Below the pieces are notes generated by a model, which was not told the origin of the DNA, made no database searches, and saw only the letters and a list, made by a program, of their open reading frames with translations. A program made the position numbers and the translations under genes. 13,218 nt of DNA from CAKZYD01 sp039814715 (lineage in GTDB: Bacteria; Pseudomonadota; Alphaproteobacteria; Sphingomonadales; CAKZYD01): NCBI GenBank assembly GCA_039814715.1, contig JBCCAR010000050.1, positions 1 to 13,218 of the forward strand, read 5' to 3'. How positions within the stretch are numbered: position 1 is the first letter of the stretch; each line of letters opens with the position of its first letter. Of the stretch, positions 1 through 5,329 are shown piece after piece.

Positions 1-163
1 CCGCGCGGCTGGCTTGCAAGGATATAAACAAAACCCATGCGGTTAACCCAGAGTAACCATGGGTCCCCCGGTCAAGCCGGAGGACGACGAAGGTGGCCCA
101 ATGTTCGCAACGTCCCAAAACCCAGCCCTTAATTGGGATAAAGCCCGGCGCTAGGAAAGCTGC
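1..163. other. Left-edge intergenic region downstream of pheA
   Basis: No complete gene is visible here. The stretch lies downstream of pheA (minus strand) and contains the hairpin repeat at 59-89. In plus frame 1 the first 24 bases are open (P R G W L A R I) and end at TAA at 25-27, so they could be the tail of a plus-strand gene entering from the left, but eight residues cannot be identified. The motif TGGC...AGGAT.TATA near 10-25 also occurs in the tail of the GIY-YIG gene at the right edge, so a decayed GIY-YIG tail is possible. I found no convincing intrinsic terminator for pheA. Confidence 0.5.
59..89 (+). repeat. 31-base hairpin repeat, left copy
   Basis: This 31-base sequence recurs exactly, in opposite orientation, at 13107-13137. 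Its core is an imperfect palindrome: GTCCCCCGG (63-71), a five-base loop TCAAG (72-76), then CCGGAGGAC (77-85), giving a nine-base-pair stem with a single C/A mismatch. It lies in the non-coding region after pheA. Intergenic palindromes of this general type (a GGTCAAGCCGG core) are common dispersed elements in alphaproteobacterial genomes. That is remembered family knowledge, not something shown by this window alone. It could also act as a weak RNA hairpin at the 3' end of the pheA transcript, but no T-run follows. Confidence 0.85.
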
Positions 164-1018
164 TTAATCAGTCCTTGAAAGGCCGCGGTTGCGCTGGCGA
201 GTGTAGCTGCCGAAGCTGCGGACCCATTTGGTGTGGAAGTCTAATTCTTCCAAGGCGCGGGCGACGGCGGGGTCTTTTGGGTGGCCGTCAATGTCAGCGA
301 AGAATTGCGTTGCGTTGAAGCTGCCATCGGTTTGATAGCTTTCCAGCTTGGTCATGTTCACGCCGTTGGTAGCAAAGCCGCCCAGCGCTTTATAGAGCGC
401 GGCTGGAACATTGCGGACTTCAAACATCAGCGTGGTCATGATTGGGCCATCTGCCGGGTCTGGCTCCACGCCATCACGCGCTAAGATGACAAAGCGTGTC
501 GTGTTATGGCCCGCATCTTCGATGTTCTCGGCCAAGATGTCCAAATCATAAATTTTCGCAGCCAATTTTGATGCAATGGCGGCCTGGGTCTTATCGCTCA
601 GCTGGGCCACGACACGCGCAGCGTCGGCGGTATCGCTATGAGCGGCGGGCCGCATGCTTTTCCGGTTCAAAAATTTGCGGCACTGGCCCAGCGCTTGCGG
701 GTGGCTTAGCACCTCGCTAACGTCCGCAATGTCACCGCCAGGCACGCCGAGCAAGCAGTGCCGCACACGGACAAAATGCTCGCCGACGATGAGGAGTTTG
801 CTTTCTGGCAAAATGAAGTGAATGTCTGCAACGCGGCCGGCTTGACTGTTTTCAATGGGGATCATCGCGCGGTCAGCCTCGCCGCTTTCAACCTTTGCAA
901 AGGCATCTTCAAACGTAATGCAAGGCACCGCTTGCCAGTCCGGAAAGGCTTCCACACAGGCGATGTTGGAATAGGCGCCCGGCGCCCCTTGAAAAGCAAT
1001 TTTTTGGCTGGCTGTCAT
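164..1018 (-). CDS. pheA: Prephenate dehydratase (monofunctional, ACT-regulated)
   Basis: The enzyme converts prephenate to phenylpyruvate, the committed step of phenylalanine synthesis, in the cytoplasm. The 284-residue length fits the monofunctional type, since there is no chorismate mutase domain. Residues 7-180 form the periplasmic-binding-protein-like catalytic domain: it opens with IAFQGAPGAYS, has the substrate-loop motif PIENSQAG (54-61), and ends with the catalytic NTTRF motif (172-176). Residues 193-272 form the ACT domain that senses phenylalanine (GGFATNGVNMTKLESY). ESY replaces the ESRP of enteric enzymes, which I recall as usual in alphaproteobacteria. The ATG start gives a natural N-terminus, although its ribosome site is weak. 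The gene is divergent from the cytochrome c gene across 189 bases. Confidence 0.96.
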   Translation of the reverse strand: MTASQKIAFQGAPGAYSNIACVEAFPDWQAVPCITFEDAFAKVESGEADRAMIPIENSQAGRVADIHFILPESKLLIVGEHFVRVRHCLLGVPGGDIADVSEVLSHPQALGQCRKFLNRKSMRPAAHSDTADAARVVAQLSDKTQAAIASKLAAKIYDLDILAENIEDAGHNTTRFVILARDGVEPDPADGPIMTTLMFEVRNVPAALYKALGGFATNGVNMTKLESYQTDGSFNATQFFADIDGHPKDPAVARALEELDFHTKWVRSFGSYTRQRNRGLSRTD

Positions 1019-1207
1019 AGGCTTCGCTCTAGCGGCTTTTTTATCGAAAAAGCAAGACTTTGGTCCTATCCATAGACTCTTTCAACGGGCCTAAGTGGGC
1101 CTGTGACACCCTGCGGCCATATCTGACTTGCGAAAGCCCAACGTCATGGATAGGGTGCGCGCAAAATTTGACGAGCCTACGGGCCGAACGAGAAGCTGGA
1201 TAGCGCA

Positions 1208-1759
1208 ATGGATTCGTTTGAGTGGAATAAAATTTTTATGGCTGGGCTCGCCAGCGCGCTTTTGGTCATGTTCATTATGTGGGGCACTGAGGTGTTGTTT
1301 CATATCGAAAAATCCGAGGCGGTGGCCTACGTAATCGATGTGCCTGACGCGCCGTCCGCAGCGAAAGATGTTGAGGTCGTAAAAGGCCCCTCCCTGGCTG
1401 AGTTGCTTGCCTCTGCGACGGTCGCAAAGGGCGAGAAGGTGTTTAAGAAATGCACCCAATGCCATTCTATCGCTGAAGGCGGCAAAAACGGGACGGGCCC
1501 TAATCTGTGGAATACCGTGGGCGAAGACGTGGCTGACGCCGGCGGGTTCCCGTATTCTGGCGCAATGGCGGGCGTGGATGGAAATTGGACGTTTGAAAAA
1601 CTGGACGCATTCTTGAAAAAGCCATCAGGTTGGTTGCGAGGGACGAAAATGTCGTTTGCGGGCTTGAAGAAGGACAAAGACCGCGCCGCGGTGATCAAAT
1701 ACCTGTGGGTTAATGGCGATCAGTCTGACGCTTTGCCGCAAGCGGCGGCAAGTCGCTAG
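1208..1759 (+). CDS. Membrane-anchored c-type cytochrome (CycM/c552-like)
   Basis: This 183-residue monoheme cytochrome probably carries electrons from the bc1 complex to a terminal oxidase while tethered to the inner membrane. An uncleaved signal anchor spans about residues 9-31. A flexible linker rich in Ala, Asp and Val (about 38-65) then precedes the cytochrome domain in the periplasm. The heme-binding CTQCH is at 82-86, and the axial methionine is most likely M148 in GTKMSFAGL, followed by the usual C-terminal helix (DRAAVIKYLW). Length and layout match CycM of Bradyrhizobium; the electron-transfer role is inferred from the family. The ATG at 1208 is preferred because it places the anchor at the N-terminus, although only a weak ribosome site precedes it. 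An intrinsic terminator follows at 1790-1817. Confidence 0.93.
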   Translation: MDSFEWNKIFMAGLASALLVMFIMWGTEVLFHIEKSEAVAYVIDVPDAPSAAKDVEVVKGPSLAELLASATVAKGEKVFKKCTQCHSIAEGGKNGTGPNLWNTVGEDVADAGGFPYSGAMAGVDGNWTFEKLDAFLKKPSGWLRGTKMSFAGLKKDKDRAAVIKYLWVNGDQSDALPQAAASR

Positions 1760-1789
1760 ATCTAAGCCTTTTAGCAAACTGGATTGGAT

Positions 1790-1817
1790 AAGCCGGGTCG
1801 CTTGATCCGGCTTTTTT
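1790..1817 (+). terminator. Intrinsic terminator after the cytochrome c gene
   Basis: AAGCCGG (1790-1796) pairs perfectly with CCGGCTT (1807-1813) across a ten-base loop, and the stem runs into six consecutive T (1812-1817). It sits 30 bases after the cytochrome stop and just before the stop of the convergent NlpC/P60 gene. The T-run exists only in the plus direction, so it should mainly terminate the cytochrome transcript. Confidence 0.9.
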
Positions 1818-1824
1818 CGTTTGA

Positions 1825-2586
1825 TTACAGGATGCGTTTAAACCCAGTGAGTGGGGCGTCGTGCTCTCTGGCGACCCAGCTGATGACGTCTTCTAGGGGG
1901 TCGATGGTGGTGCACATATGCGTGGCGTTCGCATGCAAGAGCGCGCCTGCGCCTATGTAAAAGCCCACATGGCCAGGGAAAAATACCAAATCACCTTCTT
2001 GAGGGCTGTCCTTGTCGCCCAGCGCTTGGCCCAGCTTGGACCACTGATCGCCGCTATCGCGCGGGCATGGCCTGCCGCAGGCCCAAAGCGCCATTTGCAC
2101 CAGGCCAGAACAATCCATGCCTAGATACGTGCGCCCCGCCCAGGCATAGGGCGTTCCTAAAAAGGTTTTGGCAACCGCTAAGGGATCGCTCGCCTTCGGG
2201 CTGTTCGTGACATGGCTGGCGATTAGAAAGCCACCTCCAGCCAACGGCATGAAGGCGGGATGCTCTTTAACGCAGGGTCCTCCTAGCGTAACAACGCTGT
2301 TAAGCGGCAATGCGCCGGTTGGTGCATGTTTGATGTCAGGGGATGCGTATAGCGGCGCATAGGGCACGCAGACATGGTGCGCAGCGTTCTGGTCAAGACT
2401 GCCTAGACAGGCGGCATCAATCCAGCCCGTATACCCGTCCCGCTGGGCTGTAACATGGCGCCAATCCCCGCGCTCGCCCTCGATATCAACGCGCTCGCCG
2501 TACAGCAGTTGACTGGTAACGCGGCTGTCGTTGCTGGGTGTTTCATAGAGCCATGCGGCGGGTGTAATCACCCGCAGTGTCGTCAT
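1825..2586 (-). CDS. SH3-domain NlpC/P60 (C40) cysteine peptidase
   Basis: This is a 253-residue peptidoglycan peptidase-like protein of the NlpC/P60 family, members of which cut the gamma-D-Glu-diaminopimelate bond of cell-wall stem peptides. Residues 1-65 form a bacterial SH3 domain (the ALYETP-type strand, GERVDI, GYTGWID). A second, more diverged SH3-like segment spans about 70-125. The catalytic domain covers about 134-253, with nucleophile C159 in MDCSGL, H206 in PGHVGFY and H218 in LLHAN completing the triad. There is no signal peptide or membrane anchor, so either export is cryptic or the protein acts on recycled or cytoplasmic peptides. The start lies 15 bases after the MarR-type gene's stop, suggesting co-transcription. 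The ribosome site is weak. The family call is firm; the substrate is inferred. Confidence 0.92.
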   Translation of the reverse strand: MTTLRVITPAAWLYETPSNDSRVTSQLLYGERVDIEGERGDWRHVTAQRDGYTGWIDAACLGSLDQNAAHHVCVPYAPLYASPDIKHAPTGALPLNSVVTLGGPCVKEHPAFMPLAGGGFLIASHVTNSPKASDPLAVAKTFLGTPYAWAGRTYLGMDCSGLVQMALWACGRPCPRDSGDQWSKLGQALGDKDSPQEGDLVFFPGHVGFYIGAGALLHANATHMCTTIDPLEDVISWVAREHDAPLTGFKRIL

Positions 2587-2601
2587 GATGCGGCGCTGGA
2601 G

Positions 2602-3006
2602 TTAGCCAGCGGCTTGCATGGACATTGCCAGTGCGTCTTCTTCGCCCGCTTTTTCTGAGGCTTGGGAAATGAAGTCGGCAAATTCACTTAAGAAAACCGC
2701 TCCTTTCACGGTGCGCTGGACGAACAGATTGCGCCGGTCGGACATGTCGCGCTTGCGCTTGACATAGCCGATTTCCTCTAGTGTGTTAAGCGCGCGGGTG
2801 ATCACCGGCTTGGCAACGTTGAGCTGGCTTGCAAGGCCTCGCACGGTGTGCGGCCCAGGTTCTAGATACACAACAAGAAGAAGGGCCAACTGGCGATTGG
2901 TGAAGTCAGGCTTGTCAGACCGCACGGATTGAACAAGCGCTGCTTTCCATACCTTCAAATAGTCCGTCGTGTGGTCTCCGGCAAAAAGGGTGTCGAGGCC
3001 TTCCAT
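2602..3006 (-). CDS. MarR-type winged-helix transcriptional regulator
   Basis: This is a small DNA-binding regulator of 134 residues. Residues about 36-98 form the winged helix: TNRQLALLLVVYLEP, then a helix-turn-helix (TVRGLASQLNVAKPVITRALNTLEEIG, recognition helix about 64-80), then the wing YVKRKRDMSDRRNLFVQRT, where the DxRR signature of MarR proteins is visible. An in-frame ATG lies 17 codons upstream (3057). I prefer 3006 because AAGGA stands ten bases before it, while 3057 has no ribosome site. The downstream NlpC/P60 gene is 15 bases away and probably in the same operon, so wall-peptidase expression is a candidate target. Its ligand is unknown. An inverted repeat at 3090-3101, upstream of the gene, could be its operator. 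Confidence 0.88.
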   Translation of the reverse strand: MEGLDTLFAGDHTTDYLKVWKAALVQSVRSDKPDFTNRQLALLLVVYLEPGPHTVRGLASQLNVAKPVITRALNTLEEIGYVKRKRDMSDRRNLFVQRTVKGAVFLSEFADFISQASEKAGEEDALAMSMQAAG

Positions 3007-3089
3007 AATCTGCGTGTCCTTCGGCTGTGGCAGAAAAATCGTTACGGCCACGACCATCCGCTCAAGGAGTTAATAAGCCGTTAAACTGA

Positions 3090-3101
3090 AACGCAGGCGT
3101 T
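3090..3101. promoter_or_regulatory. Short inverted repeat upstream of the MarR-type gene (possible operator)
   Basis: AACGC and GCGTT form a perfect five-base inverted repeat separated by two bases, lying 84 bases upstream of the preferred MarR start. MarR proteins bind as dimers to palindromes near their own promoters, so position and symmetry fit autoregulation. The arms are short and could occur by chance, and no clear -35/-10 pair was found around them. Confidence 0.25.
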
Positions 3102-3146
3102 ACAACGTGTGGATATTGCTGTGGCATAGAAAGGCGGTCTTCCTAT

Positions 3147-3605
3147 TCAAGGCGCTAGCTTGCGCTCATTACACAACGTGCGCTTGGTGAGGGTGCCATG
3201 TTCAAACCAATGCCAGGTGCGTGCGCGGCTGACGCCATCTTGCCCAAGCACAATCATTTCAAAGAATTCGCCGCCTTCTACGTCTTTGCGAATTAAGTGA
3301 AGCAAAATAATGCCGACCTCACTTTGCCAGGCCTTGCCATGAAAGGTCTCCACATCCCACCACAGCATCCCATCTTTCAATACGCCTGGCAGGGTTGCTT
3401 TGTATTCGCGCCCATCGGCCCAGGTAAAGGTGTTGTGTTGGATATAGACGTGGGGTCCGTCATCTGGGAATTCGCATACGATATGAGTATCGTGCCGGTC
3501 TAGTACGGCGCCAGCCAAATCCACATGCTGATATTCACCCACCCAGGTGCCCTCATGCGCGAGCATGGTCGGTAGTTGCTCCGCCACTAAGTGCCTGTTC
3601 CCCAT
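3147..3605 (-). CDS. Protein of unknown function, possible lipocalin-like beta barrel (DUF3598-like)
   Basis: I do not recognise this 152-residue protein with certainty. It has no signal peptide or membrane segment. The early GTWVGEYQHVD motif, the many alternating hydrophobic/polar strands, the aromatic-rich segments (WADGREYKATLPG, LWWDVETF, ARTWHWFEHG) and the overall length suggest a small beta barrel of the lipocalin-like DUF3598 kind, perhaps binding a small hydrophobic ligand. That is an inference from pattern only. The ATG start is well supported by AGAGGA eight bases upstream. The gene is divergent from the SnoaL-like gene. It lies 140 bases upstream of the MarR-type gene on the same strand and may or may not share its transcript. 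Confidence 0.8.
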   Translation of the reverse strand: MGNRHLVAEQLPTMLAHEGTWVGEYQHVDLAGAVLDRHDTHIVCEFPDDGPHVYIQHNTFTWADGREYKATLPGVLKDGMLWWDVETFHGKAWQSEVGIILLHLIRKDVEGGEFFEMIVLGQDGVSRARTWHWFEHGTLTKRTLCNERKLAP

Positions 3606-3640
3606 TGGTCACATCCTCTTTTTTTGCGTATACAGCAGCT
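3605..3640 (+). promoter_or_regulatory. Possible promoter for the SnoaL-like gene in a divergent control region
   Basis: TTGGTC (3605-3610) and TATACA (3629-3634) are 18 bases apart and resemble a weak sigma-70-type -35/-10 pair reading right. The -10 overlaps the palindrome GTATAC, so TATACG reads leftward at the same place, close upstream of the AGAGGA ribosome site of the minus-strand gene. No matching leftward -35 was found. Transcription rightward would begin near 3641, practically on the first ATG of the SnoaL-like frame. Confidence 0.3.
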
Positions 3641-3718
3641 ATGGCGGCGCGGCGGCAAAGTCTCAAGGCAATTGCCGGTTTGGTATCTCTTGGGGCGCTG
3701 ATGTTAAAGGCGTGCCGC

Positions 3719-3726
3719 AAAGGAGG
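3719..3726 (+). promoter_or_regulatory. Strong Shine-Dalgarno site deciding the SnoaL-like start
   Basis: AAAGGAGG ends four bases before the ATG at 3731 and is among the strongest ribosome-site matches I saw in the window. It supports 3731 over the in-frame ATG at 3641, which has no such site. The spacing is slightly short but workable. Confidence 0.65.
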
Positions 3727-3730
3727 CGAT

Positions 3731-4126
3731 ATGACCCAAAGCGATAAGGCAGCGATAGAAACAACACGGGCCCGCGTGTTTGAAGCTTATTGCGCTGGTG
3801 ACCTTGAAACGATGATGGCCTATTTCCATCCAGAGGTAGTCCAAATCCCCGCATTTGACAAAATCCTTGATGGTAAGGAAGCCGTGCGCGCCAACTACGC
3901 GGCGGCACTGTCGCTTTTTGATATCCGTATTGCCGACGCGCTCGAGGACATGGCCATCAGCGATGATATGGCCAGCACGCATGGCACCTACGAAGTCGTC
4001 CTCAGCCCAAAGGCCGGCGGCCCTGAAATGCGCCGCACGGGTCGCTATATGGTGATTATGAAGCGCTGGGCGGAAAGCCCAACGGGATGGTCCACGTTCC
4101 GTGAGCTTGTTCAGCCAGAAGCATGA
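3731..4126 (+). CDS. SnoaL-like / NTF2-fold protein
   Basis: This is a 131-residue protein of the SnoaL/DUF4440 class of the NTF2-like superfamily, a cone-shaped fold used by small enzymes and ligand-binding proteins. The opening helix and following segment (about residues 6-34) include ARVFEAYCAGDLETMMAYF-HPEVV, the classic signature of the family. The middle GKEAVRANYAA and the ending strand pairs (THGTYEVVL, GRYMVIMKRW) also fit. No substrate can be assigned. I start it at 3731 because AAAGGAGG lies just upstream. The frame stays open to an ATG at 3641 and a TTG at 3605. From 3641 the extra 30 residues read like a Tat lipoprotein leader (ARRQSLK, a hydrophobic core, LKAC). The longer form therefore remains possible and would make the protein periplasmic. 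Confidence 0.85.
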   Translation: MTQSDKAAIETTRARVFEAYCAGDLETMMAYFHPEVVQIPAFDKILDGKEAVRANYAAALSLFDIRIADALEDMAISDDMASTHGTYEVVLSPKAGGPEMRRTGRYMVIMKRWAESPTGWSTFRELVQPEA

Positions 4127-4270
4127 CCGGCGATATTTGATTTTTCTCACAGACCAAAGCGCGCGGCAGGCGCTATGGTGCAGTCCGGTCGTGGCGGCGA
4201 GTTCATCACACTTTAAGGCTTATGCTCTACCTCTTGTGATGTCTCAGGCCCAAAAAAAGCATGGCACTAT
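4127..4270. other. Intergenic region before the deacetylase-like gene
   Basis: These 144 bases separate the SnoaL-like stop from the deacetylase-like start. I see no hairpin followed by a T-run and no convincing -35/-10 pair. The sequence just before 4271 is A-rich (CAAAAAAAGC) but lacks a Shine-Dalgarno site. The promoter of the following pair probably lies here, though I cannot place it. Confidence 0.4.
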
Positions 4271-5320
4271 ATGGTCTTAACAGAAAAGATCGCACCCTGG
4301 CCAAAGCGCGGCCCTGACATCGAATTCGGTGCAGCCGCCGCGCCGCAACTGGCAATTGTGGTGCACACGGAAGAAGAGTTTGACTGGGGTGCGCCCTTTG
4401 ATCGCAGCGCCGATACTGTATCCCATGTGACCGAGCTGGCCGCTTTTCAAACCGCTGCACATGCGCAGGGCTTTGCGCCGCATTATAGCTGCGGCTATCC
4501 CATCGCGCGCGACCCGGACGCGGCTGCTTTTTTTAAGCCATTGTTTGCCGCTGGCGAAGCTAGTCTTGGCACGCACTTGCACCCCTGGGTGTGCCCCCCT
4601 TTTGAAGAAGACGTAATCAATAAAAACAGCTTTCCCGGCAATCTTCCCCCCGCGCTGGAAGAGGCGAAACTAAACGCCTTGACGCAGCAGCTTGAAGAGA
4701 CGTTTTCCATCCGCCCTACGGCGTATTTGGCTGGACGCTATGGCTATGGCCCAGGCACCAGCGCGGCGCTATCAAAGCTGGGCTACAAGGTTGATTTTTC
4801 TGTCGCGCCGGGCTGGGATTATCGGCGCTATGATGGCCCCAATTGGCGCGACCATTCCGCCATGGCGTTTTTTAACGCTGATCATCCAAAGCTACTGCAT
4901 GTGCCTCATTCGGGCGGGCATGTGGGCTTTTTGTGCAAAGCTGGTTTGCGCCAGTTAAAGTTGAGTGAAGACGGGGCCGCCAACGCGCTGAAATTACCCT
5001 CCATCGCTGCGCGTCTCGGCGCTGTACGCCAAGCGCGCATTACGATTGAGGGGACAGCGCTCGCCGACATGAAAGCGCTTGCCAGGGCGCTGTTTGATGG
5101 CGGTGTGCGGCTCTTTACGCTGTCGTTCCATTCCCCATCCGCAGGGATAGGCTGGACGCCTTATGCCAAAACAGGAGCCGACCGAGACGCGCTTTTAGAG
5201 AAAATGTGCGCTTTTTTGGCGTTCTTTGTCGCCGAGCTTGGCGGTGCGCCAGGTTCGCCCGATAGCTTTTACGCTGCTGCATCTGCCGCGCAAACGCAGC
5301 GCGCCGAGCGCGCAGCGTAG
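4271..5320 (+). CDS. Polysaccharide deacetylase-like protein (WalW-type)
   Basis: This 349-residue protein resembles divergent NodB-fold carbohydrate esterases, which remove acetyl groups from surface glycans using a metal held by one Asp and two His. The visible motifs in order are: VVHTEEEFDW (31-39), the counterpart of the NodB acidic motif in the glycan-associated subgroup; GTHLHPW (100-106), with metal ligands H102 and H104; AGRYGYGPGT (154-163), the substrate-groove Arg motif; and LSFHSPSAG (284-292), with H287 as likely catalytic base. There is no signal peptide, so it may act in the cytoplasm on a precursor. The ATG at 4271 has no clear ribosome site, but the conserved part begins soon after it. 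The fusion gene starts nine bases downstream, so the two form an operon. The name WalW is remembered for related proteins and is uncertain. Confidence 0.85.
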   Translation: MVLTEKIAPWPKRGPDIEFGAAAAPQLAIVVHTEEEFDWGAPFDRSADTVSHVTELAAFQTAAHAQGFAPHYSCGYPIARDPDAAAFFKPLFAAGEASLGTHLHPWVCPPFEEDVINKNSFPGNLPPALEEAKLNALTQQLEETFSIRPTAYLAGRYGYGPGTSAALSKLGYKVDFSVAPGWDYRRYDGPNWRDHSAMAFFNADHPKLLHVPHSGGHVGFLCKAGLRQLKLSEDGAANALKLPSIAARLGAVRQARITIEGTALADMKALARALFDGGVRLFTLSFHSPSAGIGWTPYAKTGADRDALLEKMCAFLAFFVAELGGAPGSPDSFYAAASAAQTQRAERAA

Positions 5321-5329
5321 GGACCGGGG

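Noticed and set aside
842..850. Loss of the ESRP motif in the PheA ACT domain (ESYQ instead; a sign of lost feedback control?)
   Set aside because: Alphaproteobacterial prephenate dehydratases commonly show ESY at this place, so it does not indicate loss of regulation. The motif lies in the ACT region of the gene, nearer 330-350 on the plus strand.
1091..1465. 124-codon minus-strand open frame over the pheA/cytochrome gap
   Set aside because: It runs antisense into the cytochrome gene, shows no conserved motif, and would occupy the divergent promoter region.
3605..4126. TTG at 3605 as the start of the SnoaL-like gene
   Set aside because: It has no ribosome site, sits in the start codon of the divergent gene, and adds residues before a better leader start at 3641.
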